A stretch of DNA of 64,000 nt. Source: Clostridia bacterium. Its GTDB lineage: Bacteria > Bacillota > Clostridia > Christensenellales > Borkfalkiaceae. Positions within the stretch are counted from its first letter, which is position 1. The number at the start of each line of letters is the position of its first letter. Made by a program: the position numbers and the translations under genes. The notes beneath the pieces are model-generated. The model was given only the letters and a program-made list of their open reading frames with translations, did not search any database and was not told the origin of the DNA. Positions 49,672-58,710 of the stretch are shown here, piece after piece. The stretch is from positions 1 through 64,000 of the forward strand of contig JAFUJR010000017.1 of assembly GCA_017468085.1 (NCBI GenBank), given 5' to 3'.

Positions 49672-50742
49672 ATGAAAACTTACAAAATCGCTTTATTAAA
49701 AGGGGACGGCATCGGCCCTGAAATCGTCGAAAGCGCCGTCCGAGTATTAGAGGTGGTCGGCAAAAAGCACGATATCCGTTTCGAGTTCACCCCCTATCTT
49801 ATCGGCGGCGCGGCAATCGACGCCTGCGGCAATCCGTTACCCCCAGAAACGGTGGACGGGTGCTTAAACGCCGATTCCGTTCTTCTCGGCGCAGTCGGAG
49901 GGCCGAGGTGGGACAATCTCCCCGGCAATATCCGTCCCGAAAAGGCGCTTCTTGGCATTCGTGCGGCGATGGGCTTGTTCACCAATCTACGCCCTGCAAA
50001 ATTATATCCCGCCCTTAAAGGGGAATGTCCCTTGCGCGAGGATATCGTCGCAAACGGCTTCGATATTATGATCGTGCGCGAGCTGACGGGCGGTATTTAT
50101 TTTGGCGAGCGCGGTTACCGTGAGGGCAAGTACGGCGAGGAGGCGTTCGACACCGAAAGCTACAGCCGTATGGAAATCGAGCGTATCGTCCGCGTAGCCT
50201 TTGAAACGGCGAAAAAACGCCGCAAAAAACTGACTTCTATCGACAAGGCGAACGTCTTGGAAACCTCCCGTTTATGGCGCAAAATCGTGCATGAAATCGC
50301 GGCGGAATATCCCGATGTCGAGGTTTACGATATGCTCGTGGACAATGCGGCAATGCAGCTCGTACGCAACCCGTCCCAGTTCGACGTTATCGTAACGAGC
50401 AATATGTTCGGCGACATTTTATCCGACGAGGCGTCGCAAATCACAGGTTCTATCGGTATGCTCCCGTCCGCGTCTTTAAACGAGGGTAAGCGCGGCCTTT
50501 ACGAGCCTATCCACGGCTCTGCGCCCGATATTGCAGGGCAGAACAAAGCCAACCCGATTGCCACTATTCTGTCCGCGGCGATGATGCTCTTATACGCCTT
50601 TGACGAAAGCGTAGCGGCAGACGATATCGTAAACGCGGTAGACAAGGTGTTAAACGACGGCTATCGCACGGCGGATTTGGCGCACGGCGCGCCCGCTCTT
50701 TCCACCGCGGAAATGACGGAAAAAATTATCGAAAATCTCTAA
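49672..50742 (+). CDS. leuB: 3-isopropylmalate dehydrogenase
   Basis: A 356-aa beta-decarboxylating dehydrogenase: [16 protein letters not shown], the LeuB-type [14 protein letters not shown] loop (separating it from isocitrate dehydrogenase), [16 protein letters not shown], and the NAD site [20 protein letters not shown] (in part). It oxidises 3-isopropylmalate to 2-oxoisocaproate. I start it at the ATG at 49672; a TTG six bases earlier is possible. Confidence 0.96.
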   Translation: MKTYKIALLKGDGIGPEIVESAVRVLEVVGKKHDIRFEFTPYLIGGAAIDACGNPLPPETVDGCLNADSVLLGAVGGPRWDNLPGNIRPEKALLGIRAAMGLFTNLRPAKLYPALKGECPLREDIVANGFDIMIVRELTGGIYFGERGYREGKYGEEAFDTESYSRMEIERIVRVAFETAKKRRKKLTSIDKANVLETSRLWRKIVHEIAAEYPDVEVYDMLVDNAAMQLVRNPSQFDVIVTSNMFGDILSDEASQITGSIGMLPSASLNEGKRGLYEPIHGSAPDIAGQNKANPIATILSAAMMLLYAFDESVAADDIVNAVDKVLNDGYRTADLAHGAPALSTAEMTEKIIENL

Positions 50743-50756
50743 AAAACGAAAAAAGC

Positions 50757-50777
50757 GCGTACCGTGTACGCGTTGAA
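50757..50777 (+). repeat. GTACGCGTTGAA-type dispersed repeat, copy 12
   Basis: GCGTACCGTGTACGCGTTGA then A, identical to copy 10 over 21 bases; it lies between leuB and ilvA. Confidence 0.7.
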
Positions 50778-50797
50778 ACCCGTAAAGGAGTCAAAAT

Positions 50798-51994
50798 ATG
50801 CTTACGATAGACAGCGTATATCGCGCGCGAAACGTTCTTAAAAGCGTGATTCGCGAAACGGACGTCATCTATGCCCCCAAGCTTTGCGAGGGTACGCAGT
50901 TATATTTAAAAACGGAAAACTTACAGCTCACGGGCTCGTTCAAGGTGCGCGGCGCGTATTATAAAATGTCCTGTCTTTCCGACGAGGAAAAAGCACGCGG
51001 CGTGGTGGCTTGTTCGGCAGGTAACCACGCGCAGGGCGTTGCGCTTGCGGCGCAAAAAAGCGGCATTAAGTCGGTAATTTGTCTGCCCGACGGCGCGCCC
51101 ATTTCCAAGGTCGAGGCAACTAAAAGCTACGGCGCGGAGGTGTGCTTGGTCGAGGGCGTGTACGACGACGCCTACCAAAAAGCGCTTGCGCTCCGTGAAG
51201 AAAAGGGCTATACCTTTATCCACCCCTTTAACGACGAGGACGTGATTGCAGGGCAAGCGACGATTGCGTTAGAGCTTGCCGAACAGCTTCCCGATTTGGA
51301 CGCAATCCTCGTGCCCATCGGCGGCGGCGGTTTGATTTCGGGCATCGCCTACGCAATCAAGACGATAAACCCCAAGGTGAAGGTGTACGGCGTGCAGGCA
51401 AAGGGCGCTCCGTCCATGAAAAATGCGGTGGAGCACGGCGAAATTGAAGAACTTCCGTCCGTTTCCACAATAGCAGACGGTATCGCCGTCAAAAAGCCGG
51501 GCGCGCTCACCTACGAGCTTTGCTCTAAATACGTGGACGAAATCGTAACGGTTACGGACGATGAAATTTCCGCGGCGATTTTGGCGCTTATGGAACGGCA
51601 CAAGCTGGTTACGGAAGGCGCCGGCGCGGTGTCGGTTGCGGCGGCTATGTTCAACAAGGTCGATTTGAAGGGCAAAAAGGCGGTGTGCGTCCTTTCGGGC
51701 GGCAATATCGACGTAACGATACTTTCGCGCGTTATCAAACGCGGACTTTTGATGTCGGGCAGAAGCTGTCAACTCATGATAGAGCTTGTCGACAAGCCGG
51801 GACAGCTCAAAAACGTATCGCGCATCATTGCGGACCTCGGCGGCAACGTTACCTCGGTGCACCACGAAAGAGCGAACGAGGGCTCGGACGTCAACGGCTG
51901 TTATCTGCGTATCGTTTTAGAAACGAAAAATTACGAGCATATCGCGCAAATCAAGCAAGCTCTGCGCGATTTTGGCTTTAAATTATTGCAATAA
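50798..51994 (+). CDS. ilvA: Threonine dehydratase with C-terminal ACT domain
   Basis: A 398-aa fold-type II PLP enzyme deaminating threonine to 2-oxobutyrate, the first step to isoleucine. LTGSFKVRGAYYKM contains the PLP lysine; VACSAGNHAQGVALAA, IGGGGLISGIAYAIK and the C-terminal VCVLSGGNIDV are typical. One ACT-like domain (about 325-398, MIELVDKPGQLKNVSRIIAD) is present. The 400-aa single-ACT form is often called TdcB-like/catabolic, but its place in the ilv-leu operon argues for a biosynthetic role. AAAGGAG precedes the ATG. Confidence 0.94.
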   Translation: MLTIDSVYRARNVLKSVIRETDVIYAPKLCEGTQLYLKTENLQLTGSFKVRGAYYKMSCLSDEEKARGVVACSAGNHAQGVALAAQKSGIKSVICLPDGAPISKVEATKSYGAEVCLVEGVYDDAYQKALALREEKGYTFIHPFNDEDVIAGQATIALELAEQLPDLDAILVPIGGGGLISGIAYAIKTINPKVKVYGVQAKGAPSMKNAVEHGEIEELPSVSTIADGIAVKKPGALTYELCSKYVDEIVTVTDDEISAAILALMERHKLVTEGAGAVSVAAAMFNKVDLKGKKAVCVLSGGNIDVTILSRVIKRGLLMSGRSCQLMIELVDKPGQLKNVSRIIADLGGNVTSVHHERANEGSDVNGCYLRIVLETKNYEHIAQIKQALRDFGFKLLQ

Positions 51995-52008
51995 AGGGAG
52001 ATAAACAA

Positions 52009-52386
52009 ATGGAACTTAAAAAGGTAGCAACGGAAAGCGCACCCGCGGCAATCGGCCCGTATTCGCAGGCGATTATCTGCGGCGAAACGGTGTTTACGTC
52101 GGGGCAGATTCCCATCAATCCCGCCACGGGCAATATAGAGGCAACGACGATTGAAGGGCAAGCAGAACAGGTCATGAAAAACCTCGGCGAAGTGTTAAAA
52201 GCGGCAGGCAGTAGCTTTGAAAAAGCAGTAAAAACCACCTGCTTTTTGGCGGATATGGCGGATTTTGCGGCGTTCAACGGCGTATACGCAAAATATTTCA
52301 CCACCAACCCCGCGCGTAGCTGCGTCGCGGTAAAAACGCTTCCCAAAAACGTCCTCGTCGAAGTGGAAGTCATCGCCACGTTATAA
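52009..52386 (+). CDS. ridA: RidA family enamine/imine deaminase
   Basis: A 125-aa Rid protein. Trimeric RidA hydrolyses the reactive 2-aminoacrylate and 2-aminocrotonate released by PLP dehydratases such as IlvA, whose gene lies 14 bases upstream. Signatures: APAAIGPYSQAIICGETVFT, SGQIPINPATG, and the active-site Arg in NPARSCVAVKTLPKNVLVEV. AAAGGGAG precedes the ATG. It is the last gene of the operon before a terminator. Confidence 0.96.
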   Translation: MELKKVATESAPAAIGPYSQAIICGETVFTSGQIPINPATGNIEATTIEGQAEQVMKNLGEVLKAAGSSFEKAVKTTCFLADMADFAAFNGVYAKYFTTNPARSCVAVKTLPKNVLVEVEVIATL

Positions 52387-52398
52387 AATAACGGAACA

Positions 52399-52440
52399 AA
52401 AAAAACCGACTGCAAGGCAAGCTGCCCGCAGTCGTTTTTT
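52399..52440 (+). terminator. Terminator of the ilv-leu operon
   Basis: Stem CGACTGC / GCAGTCG with an inner GGCA/TGCC stem, flanked by A and T runs. Confidence 0.8.
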
Positions 52441-52510
52441 CTATATCATATAGCAAAACAAAAAGAATTTTATTCAAATCCGCGCGTCCACACAGTCGAT
52501 ATGCCTATAA

Positions 52511-52560
52511 AAGAACGGGCGATGGGTAGTGAGGTTGTGTCAAACTTCAAGTTTGTAAAC
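52511..52560 (+). repeat. Diverged copy of the 24147-type repeat
   Basis: AAGAACGGGCGATGGGTAGT followed by GAGGTTGTGTCAAACTTCAA and GTTTGT; compare AAGAACGGATGGCAAGTGGT and TGTGTCAAACTTCAAGTTTG at 24143-24184. Confidence 0.6.
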
Positions 52561-52597
52561 AGATAGCCGCCCCGAAAACGTTTCGGGGCGGCTATCT
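52561..52597. repeat. Perfect 17-bp hairpin
   Basis: AGATAGCCGCCCCGAAA / TTTCGGGGCGGCTATCT with a 3-base loop (52578-52580). There is no T run on the plus strand. It lies in a 418-base spacer (52387-52804) whose remainder is AT-rich with no gene; a DnaA-box-like TTATCCACA sits at 52641. Confidence 0.75.
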
Positions 52598-52804
52598 ATA
52601 TGATAAGGGGGAAAATGATGAGCTGTTTTAGGTATCTCGGTTATCCACAACCGATTTACAAGTATATTCTATCACGCCCCCACAAAAAAGTAAAGGGAAA
52701 AATCAAACATTTTTTAAAAACTTAAAAACTATATCGTACACGCAAAAAATGTTCAAAATTAACATTTTCACACTTTTTTCAAAAAATTCACAAAATGCAA
52801 TCAT

Positions 52805-53347
52805 TTACGATAACAGCGCAAATACGTACTCTAAAAGGTAGTAAAAACCCGCTACAATACTTCCTACGGCGCCGCCTGCCAATAAGTCGGACGGGTAATG
52901 CAAGCCGAGCGCAAACCGCACCCACGCCAAAATCACCGCCAGCGCAAGCAATCCGCCGCCCATAATCGGCAAAGAGGGAAAAAAGCACAACACGATTGCC
53001 GCCGCGCACGCCAAATGACGGCTGGGGAAAGAATCTTCCTCGCTCCCCTTCCTTTTCGTTAAGGGGGTAATGCCGGCGCCTTTTGTAGAATAGGGACGGG
53101 GACGGGCAATCATTGCGCGCAAAACGCTCACCAAAAATAGGGTAAGTAAGGGAATAAATGCAATACGGATAAAATCGTGCGTGGAAAAATTCCCCCAAAG
53201 CACGGCGTACACCCACAGCCCGATATAAGCAAGCCCAAACGTGCCCGTCAACAGCTTATCGAATAAGGACAACGCCTTTTTTGCTTTAGGGCGCGCCTCA
53301 AAGAAAGCCGCGCTTTTTTCGTAAAGTTTTTTGTAACTGTAACCCAT
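52805..53347 (-). CDS. PAP2-family membrane phosphatase
   Basis: A 180-aa type 2 phosphatidic-acid-phosphatase-like membrane protein. The signature is split as usual: RPRPYSTKGA (KX6RP-like first part), FPSRHLACAA (PSGH replaced by PSRH), and ALGLHYPSDLLAGG (SRxxxxxHxxxD third part). Five or six helices are predicted. Likely substrates are undecaprenyl pyrophosphate or lipid phosphates. The ATG at 53347 lies 6 bases after a -10 box with no ribosome site, so the message seems leaderless. No terminator is evident after it. Confidence 0.87.
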   Translation of the reverse strand: MGYSYKKLYEKSAAFFEARPKAKKALSLFDKLLTGTFGLAYIGLWVYAVLWGNFSTHDFIRIAFIPLLTLFLVSVLRAMIARPRPYSTKGAGITPLTKRKGSEEDSFPSRHLACAAAIVLCFFPSLPIMGGGLLALAVILAWVRFALGLHYPSDLLAGGAVGSIVAGFYYLLEYVFALLS

Positions 53348-53353
53348 AAACAC

Positions 53354-53382
53354 AGTATACCACAATATAGCCAAAATGTAAA
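53354..53382 (-). promoter_or_regulatory. Promoter of the PAP2 gene, apparently leaderless
   Basis: Minus strand TTTACA, 17 bases, TATACT, then GTGTTT and the ATG. The distance equals that in the ruvX fusion gene. Confidence 0.65.
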
Positions 53383-53385
53383 GTA

Positions 53386-53422
53386 AAAAAAGAAAACCTT
53401 TCGGGGGGACGAAAGGTTTTCT
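53386..53422 (-). terminator. Terminator of the EF-G-like gene
   Basis: Twelve-bp stem AGAAAACCTTTC / GAAAGGTTTTCT, T run on the minus strand. Confidence 0.85.
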
Positions 53423-53447
53423 GGTAATGCTTAGTTAATAGAGGGAA

Positions 53448-55511
53448 TTAAGCCTCTTTTTTGGATTCTGCAATAATTTTATCCACGAGCATAGGAGGTA
53501 CGTCCTCATAGCCGAGGAATTCGGAAACGAACTTACCGCTGCCGCGCGTCAAGGAGCGGAGTTCCATCGTGTAAGTCTTAATTTCCGCAAGAGGCACTTC
53601 CGCCGTGATGATAGAGCGCGCGCCTTCCGTGTCCGTACCCATAATTCTGCCGCGACGCTTGTTGATGTCGCCCATAACGTCGCCGAGGTAATCGGCAGGG
53701 ATAGCGATTTTCAAGCTGTAAATGGGTTCAAGAAGAACGGGTTTTGCATTCTTCAAGCCCTCCTTAAACGCGATGGAAGCCGCCATCTTGAAGGAAAGCT
53801 CGTTCGAGTCGACGTCGTGATAGCTTCCGTCGTAAAGCACTGCCTTTAAGCCGGTAACGGGATAGCCTGCAAGAGGGCCTTCCGCCATACATTCGCGCAA
53901 GCCTTTTTCAACTGCGGGGAAGTAGTTCTTGGGTACTGCGCCGCCAACGACTTCTTCGTCAAATACGAATTCTTCTTCGCTGGGCGAGAAGCGGATTTTA
54001 ACGTGTCCGTACTGACCGTGTCCGCCCGACTGCTTCTTGTGCTTGCCTTCCGCTTCCGCTTTGCCGCGGATGGTTTCGCGATAAGCGATTTTCGGTTCGG
54101 AAAGTTTCATTTCTACGCCGTAACGCGCTTTCACTTTCTTCGCCAAAATTTCAAGCTGCGCGTCGCCTTGGCCGCCGATGACCATTTCACCCGTTTCCGC
54201 GTTCTTTTCGATAGAGAAGGTGTAATCTTCTTCCTTTAATTTCGCAAGACCTGCAAACACCTTGTCTTCCTCGCCTTTCTTCGCCGCCGCAACCGACATA
54301 AAGAGGGTGGGCTTCGGGAAGTAGATGGGGGAGAACTTCACTTTCGCGTTCAAGTCGCAAAGGGTGTCGCCCGTGTTGGTGTTGTTCAGCTTGTTCACCG
54401 CGCCGATATCGCCTGCCGCAAGCTGGTCGACGGGCTCCATCTTCTTGCCGCGGAGGGCGTAAATTTGACCGATTCTTTCTTCCGTTTCCGTGTTGGGATT
54501 CCAAACGGTAGAGCCGCTCTTCAAAACGCCGCGGAAAGATTTCAGATAGCTGAGCTTGCCGGAGAACGGGTCGATGACCGTCTTAAATACCTGCGCCGCG
54601 AAAGGTGCGTCCGCTTCGGTGCGGAGGGAGTACATTTTCCCTTCTTCGTTGAGGTCCTCAACCATCGTGTTCAGACGTTCGCGCGCCAAAGGCATATAAG
54701 TAACGATTTCGTTCAAAAGGTTGATAACGCCGCGGTTGGTAAGCGCCGAACCCGCCATAACGGGGATAGTGTTTACGGATGCGATACCGATACGGATACC
54801 GCGAATGGTCTCTTCGCGCGTTAAATCGCCCGACTCAAAGTATTTGTCAAGCAGGACCTCGTCGTTTTCAGCCGCCGTTTCCATAAGCTGCGCCTTCATT
54901 TCTTCTACTTGGTCCAACATATTTTCAGGAATCGCGATTTCTTGAGGACCGCCTTCTTTAAAGAGATACGCCTTTTCTTGCAAAGCGTTGATACAGCCCT
55001 GCATCTTGCCGTTTTCCATAATGGGGATTTGGATAGGCGCAAGTTTACCCGAATATTTTGCCTTCAAAGCGTTTACCGTACCGAGATAGTCTGCGTTTTC
55101 CTTGTCCATGCCGTTGATGAAAATGATAAGCGGTTTACCAAGTTTTAAGCAAGAATCTACAATCGTTTCCGCGCCGATAGGCAATACGCCGTTCGCGCCG
55201 ATAACGAGCAGAGCGCCGCCCGCCGCGCGCAAGCCCTCGTTGCGTTCGCCTTCAAAATCGTAATAACCGGGCAAGTCGAGCAAGTTTACTTTTACGTTCT
55301 TCCAAATAAGGTTAGAGCAAGACGTGTAAATCGACATCGTCTTTGCCTTTTCCAAATCGTCGTAATCGCTTACCGTCGTGCCGGCGGTAACCGTACCCAT
55401 GCGGTCAATCACGCCGCCGTTAAAAAGCATGGCCTCAACAAGCGTGGTTTTGCCTTCGCCGCTGTGGCCCACTACCGCAATATTACGGATGCTCTCAAAT
55501 GTTGTGCTCAT
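53448..55511 (-). CDS. EF-G-like GTPase with altered G4 motif
   Basis: A 687-aa relative of elongation factor G with all five EF-G domains (domain IV around SGGHGQYGHVKIRFSP and AVEKGLRECMAEG; domain V around RRGRIMGTDTEGAR). The G domain departs from translating EF-G: P-loop GHSGEGKT is intact, but the switch I motif RGITI reads KTMSIYTS, G3 is DLPGYYDF rather than DTPGHVDF, and G4 NKxD reads NGMD. It belongs to the FusA2/EF-G-like group of Firmicutes, whose role is not settled (not the main EF-G). Monocistronic. Confidence 0.88.
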   Translation of the reverse strand: MSTTFESIRNIAVVGHSGEGKTTLVEAMLFNGGVIDRMGTVTAGTTVSDYDDLEKAKTMSIYTSCSNLIWKNVKVNLLDLPGYYDFEGERNEGLRAAGGALLVIGANGVLPIGAETIVDSCLKLGKPLIIFINGMDKENADYLGTVNALKAKYSGKLAPIQIPIMENGKMQGCINALQEKAYLFKEGGPQEIAIPENMLDQVEEMKAQLMETAAENDEVLLDKYFESGDLTREETIRGIRIGIASVNTIPVMAGSALTNRGVINLLNEIVTYMPLARERLNTMVEDLNEEGKMYSLRTEADAPFAAQVFKTVIDPFSGKLSYLKSFRGVLKSGSTVWNPNTETEERIGQIYALRGKKMEPVDQLAAGDIGAVNKLNNTNTGDTLCDLNAKVKFSPIYFPKPTLFMSVAAAKKGEEDKVFAGLAKLKEEDYTFSIEKNAETGEMVIGGQGDAQLEILAKKVKARYGVEMKLSEPKIAYRETIRGKAEAEGKHKKQSGGHGQYGHVKIRFSPSEEEFVFDEEVVGGAVPKNYFPAVEKGLRECMAEGPLAGYPVTGLKAVLYDGSYHDVDSNELSFKMAASIAFKEGLKNAKPVLLEPIYSLKIAIPADYLGDVMGDINKRRGRIMGTDTEGARSIITAEVPLAEIKTYTMELRSLTRGSGKFVSEFLGYEDVPPMLVDKIIAESKKEA

Positions 55512-55769
55512 AATAAAAATCCCCCTTGTGTGGTTGAAATATATTTTATCGGCGGTTTCGGCTCTGTTTTTAAGGAGAGCGGAGTTCTCTCATCTCCGCG
55601 TCCTCGCCGTCCGTTGCAAGGAAACCGATAATTACAAACATTATATTATATTTTCAAACATTTTTCAAGGGGGTTTTGGAAAAAAGTTACCTGATTTGCT
55701 AAAAAATTTTCTGCTTTTCCAATAAAATCCACCGCCTGATTGACAAAAACGGAAAAAGGGGGTATAATA

Positions 55770-55805
55770 AATGCAAAATGCTGAGTGCGAAATGCGGAAT
55801 TATGG
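55770..55805 (+). repeat. AATGC-type intergenic repeat
   Basis: AATGCAAAATGCTGAGTGCG, then AAATGCGGAATTATGG, 40 bases before the cysteine desulfurase gene. The remaining spacer 55512-55769 is AT-rich without a gene. Confidence 0.55.
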
Positions 55806-55843
55806 AATAACGTAAACGTAACAACGCGCAATAAAGGAAAGAA

Positions 55844-56983
55844 ATGGACGCCGTTTATTTAGACCACGCGGCAACGACGCCGCTCGACAAAGAAATACTC
55901 GAAAAGATGTTGCCCTACTTAACCGAAATCTTCGGCAACGCCGATTCCCCCCATGCCTTGGGCAGAAAGGCGATGAACGCCGTAGACAACGCGCGCGATT
56001 GCGTTGCGGCGCTCATAAACGCGAAGCCTAACGAAGTGTATTTCACCGCAGGCGGTACGGAAGCAGACAACTGGGCGGTCATCGGCGGCGCGTATGCGGC
56101 AAAAGAGAAAGGGCGGACGAAACTTTTAATTTCCGCCATTGAACACCACGCCGTGCTTGCGGCGGCGGAAAAATTGCGCGCGGACGGCTTTGAAATCGTC
56201 CAAATTCCCGTAAACGAGGGGGGCAGGTGCGAGTTGAACGCCTTAGAACCCCTTTTAGATGATACCGTCGGCTTGGTTGCCGTTATGGCGGCAAACAACG
56301 AAACGGGCGCGGTGCAGCCTATCAAAGAGCTTGCGGATTTGGCGCATAAAGCAGGCGCAGTATTCTTTACCGACGCGGTGCAAGCCGCTCCGTATATGCC
56401 CCTCGACGTCAAGGCGTTGGGGGTGGATATGCTTTCCCTTTCCTCACATAAATTTTACGGTCCGAAGGGTTGCGGCGCGCTGTATATTAAAAACGGCGTA
56501 AAAATAAAAGGGCACGTCGTCGGCGGCGAGCAGGAACGGGGCTTGCGCGGCGGCACGACCAACGTCGCGGCAGTCGTCGGCTTAGCAGAGGCGTATAAAA
56601 AGACGGTGGAAAATCTTCCCCAAACGACAGAAACACTGACCACTCTCCGCAAGGCGTTTTTGGACGGGCTTTCCGTTTTAGACGGCATAACCGTCAACGG
56701 CGGAAACGAGGGAGATTTGCCCTCGGTGCTCAATCTGCGTATCGAAGGGGTAAACAACGCCGATTTCGTGTACAGTATGGATTTGCAGGGGGTGTGCGTT
56801 GCGGCAGGGTCTGCGTGCGCCAGCGCGTCGATAAAGCCCAGCCACGTGTTGACGGCGATGGGGTTTACGGAAGCGCAAGCCAAGGAATGCGTACGTATCA
56901 GCTTCGGAAAATATAACACGGAAGAGGAAGTGCGCGAGGCGGCAAAAAAAGCGGTTGAAATCATCAACCGCCTGCGTGGATAA
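55844..56983 (+). CDS. Cysteine desulfurase (NifS/IscS family)
   Basis: A 379-aa PLP enzyme that mobilises sulfur from cysteine. N-terminal YLDHAATTPLDKEILEKM, FTAGGTEADNWAVIGG, the His of SAIEHHAVL, the PLP lysine in LSLSSHKFYGPKGCGALY, and the persulfide cysteine in GSACASASIKPSHVL. The active-site loop is of the longer class I type. No iscU or thiI lies adjacent, so the sulfur acceptor is not evident. AAAGGAAAG precedes the ATG. It carries a dispersed repeat copy at 56218. Confidence 0.94.
   Translation: MDAVYLDHAATTPLDKEILEKMLPYLTEIFGNADSPHALGRKAMNAVDNARDCVAALINAKPNEVYFTAGGTEADNWAVIGGAYAAKEKGRTKLLISAIEHHAVLAAAEKLRADGFEIVQIPVNEGGRCELNALEPLLDDTVGLVAVMAANNETGAVQPIKELADLAHKAGAVFFTDAVQAAPYMPLDVKALGVDMLSLSSHKFYGPKGCGALYIKNGVKIKGHVVGGEQERGLRGGTTNVAAVVGLAEAYKKTVENLPQTTETLTTLRKAFLDGLSVLDGITVNGGNEGDLPSVLNLRIEGVNNADFVYSMDLQGVCVAAGSACASASIKPSHVLTAMGFTEAQAKECVRISFGKYNTEEEVREAAKKAVEIINRLRG
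56218..56238 (+). repeat. GTACGCGTTGAA-type dispersed repeat, copy 13 (inside a gene)
   Basis: GGGGGGCAGGTGCGAGTTGA then A, within the cysteine desulfurase gene, encoding EGGRCELN at a surface-loop position. Confidence 0.55.
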
Positions 56984-57034
56984 TTTTCGCGCTTTGCCTT
57001 ATGTCTATATTGAATATAATAATATTATATTCCA

Positions 57035-57060
57035 CAATTCAGCATTCAACGTTTCGCATT
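57035..57060 (-). repeat. AATGC-type intergenic repeat
   Basis: CAATTCAGCATTCAACGTTT then CGCATT; on the minus strand AATGCG...GAATGCTGAATTG. Confidence 0.5.
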
Positions 57061-57096
57061 AAAAAACAAGGACGCGTCTGCGCCCTTGTTTTTTTC
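57061..57096. terminator. Bidirectional terminator
   Basis: Ten-bp stem AAAAACAAGG / CCTTGTTTTT between convergent genes. Confidence 0.8.
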
Positions 57097-57564
57097 TTAA
57101 CCGTAGTAAGGTGCCATTACTTTATCAACGACCCCTGCAAAATCTATTGCGCCCAATACTGCGATAAGGATAGCCGCTACGAGGAACGCCAAACCTATGT
57201 ACGCAAGCACAATCGTCGAAGCCGCCTTCGTTTCCGATTTATTGCCGTAGTATTTGCAGATTGCAACGATGTCGCAAATGAACGAGATCAGCATAAACAA
57301 CCCGCCGCTGAAATAGATTGCGCCAAACGCAAATTTCATACCGAACTTAAACGCGTCCAATACCGCAAATTCTTCCGCCGTCGTCGCTACGCCGGTGCCA
57401 AGCTCCGTAGAAATCGTTTCGGTAAGGATTTCCGTCATCATATCCTTCATACCGGTGAATACCAAAGCGATAATGCCCGTGATAACGAACGCAACGATTG
57501 CCAAAATCATCGCCGCAAGCGCGGGACCAAAGCCTTTCTTTTCGTCATTGTTCGAATTAGCCAT
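57097..57564 (-). CDS. Hypothetical membrane protein
   Basis: A 155-aa protein with a short polar N terminus (NSNNDEKKGFG) and three membrane helices (about 15-38, 80-103, 118-140). The loop between helices 1 and 2 is Thr/Glu-rich (MTEILTETISTELGTG). The layout is like DUF4064/DUF4190-type small membrane proteins, with no known activity. GGAGG precedes the ATG. Terminator shared with the convergent cysteine desulfurase gene. Confidence 0.65.
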   Translation of the reverse strand: MANSNNDEKKGFGPALAAMILAIVAFVITGIIALVFTGMKDMMTEILTETISTELGTGVATTAEEFAVLDAFKFGMKFAFGAIYFSGGLFMLISFICDIVAICKYYGNKSETKAASTIVLAYIGLAFLVAAILIAVLGAIDFAGVVDKVMAPYYG

Positions 57565-57637
57565 AATATTTATCCTCCATAATTTATAATATATTCGGTA
57601 CGGAATGCAAATTGCCCTCCAAACCTAAAAATTCCCT

Positions 57638-57967
57638 TTACATTAAAAACTGAACGAGGGTGATAATGAAAAACACCGCAAAGTTCAGCGTTGTGATCGC
57701 CGTCAATACAACGGATAAAGCAAGTGTGAGCTTGGGTTTTTCTTCCGTCCCTGCCGATACGTATTCTTTTCGTGCTTTCACGCTGAAAAATACGCACGCG
57801 CCAGACCCAGCCGCCGCCAAAATCGCCAAGAATATCCACGCCGCGAAATCTTTTTTATGTAAGGCGAGGAAAAATAAAGCCGTACAAGCAACCGTCGCCG
57901 CCATAATCAGCAGCTCCGTCCATATAAGGCTTAAATTTTCCGTTTTCCTATTCTTCGAGGGCGACAT
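57638..57967 (-). CDS. Small three-helix membrane protein
   Basis: A 109-aa protein with helices at about 13-33, 38-58 and 77-100. The start MSPSKNRKTE is chosen for AAAGGAG upstream; ten further codons before it lack a site. No family recognised. It lies on the same strand as the 155-aa membrane gene, 73 bases apart, possibly cotranscribed. Confidence 0.6.
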   Translation of the reverse strand: MSPSKNRKTENLSLIWTELLIMAATVACTALFFLALHKKDFAAWIFLAILAAAGSGACVFFSVKARKEYVSAGTEEKPKLTLALSVVLTAITTLNFAVFFIITLVQFLM

Positions 57968-58083
57968 ACGAACACTCCTTTCCAAGCGATGAAACAAACC
58001 CGCAATCCGCGGCCCGTTTTCTACTTAGTATATATAAGTATAGCACAACCTCGCGCATAAAGCAATAGTTTTTTACGCTTTTT

Positions 58084-58710
58084 TTATGGCGCATACGGCG
58101 AATTTTCAAAGAATTTCGCCTGCAAAGCGTCCTTATTCGCAACGGAAAGAAAATACCTTTCCCCGTCCAAACAGATTTTGCGCGTCTGCACTTTTTCTTC
58201 TCCCGTTTCTATGCGGTTGGGGATAAATTTCGGGTAATCGCCCGTTTTAAAAAGACTTTCTTTTTTCGACCAAACCTCCAACAAAAACTCGTTGGCGTTT
58301 TCGGGGGAAAGGGCAAGCCGACGGTATTCCTCCGTTTCCCATTCCGTCAAAATTTTTTCTGCGATCCGTTTTTCGTTTTTTACCGCCGTAAGCCTTTCAA
58401 TATCCACGCCGACGGGGGAATCGGACACCGCCACCGCCACCGCGTTATGACTGTGCGAGAGGGAAAAATAGCAAAAATCACATTCCCATTTCCCGTTTTC
58501 CAGCTTCGTAAAGGAAAGCTCTTGTATTTGCTTGCCGAACGCATGCCAAAGCGCGTATTCCAACAGTTTCCACACGCAATATTTCTCTTTTTGCGCTTTT
58601 TCAGAGGAGCAGGAAGAAATTTCTTCGTTGCGCAAGGACGGAAAAACCCCTCTTACGCGAAGGTGAGAGGGGATGGATGCCGTATAAACGGAAAGGAAGG
58701 GGGCGCGCAT
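58084..58710 (-). CDS. 4'-phosphopantetheinyl transferase, Sfp type
   Basis: A 208-aa Sfp/AcpT-family enzyme transferring phosphopantetheine from CoA to a carrier-protein serine. FSLSHSHNAVAVAVSDSPVG, VDIE (metal Asp/Glu) and the downstream WSKKESLFK are the key motifs. Its start overlaps the stop region of the acyl carrier protein gene upstream (58710), so it most likely charges that carrier. Third gene in an operon with an AMP ligase. Confidence 0.92.
   Translation of the reverse strand: MRAPFLSVYTASIPSHLRVRGVFPSLRNEEISSCSSEKAQKEKYCVWKLLEYALWHAFGKQIQELSFTKLENGKWECDFCYFSLSHSHNAVAVAVSDSPVGVDIERLTAVKNEKRIAEKILTEWETEEYRRLALSPENANEFLLEVWSKKESLFKTGDYPKFIPNRIETGEEKVQTRKICLDGERYFLSVANKDALQAKFFENSPYAP

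Noticed and set aside
52641-52649. DnaA box TTATCCACA beside AT-rich DNA as a possible replication origin
   Set aside because: Only one good box is present, and neither dnaA, dnaN nor other origin-linked genes are in the window.
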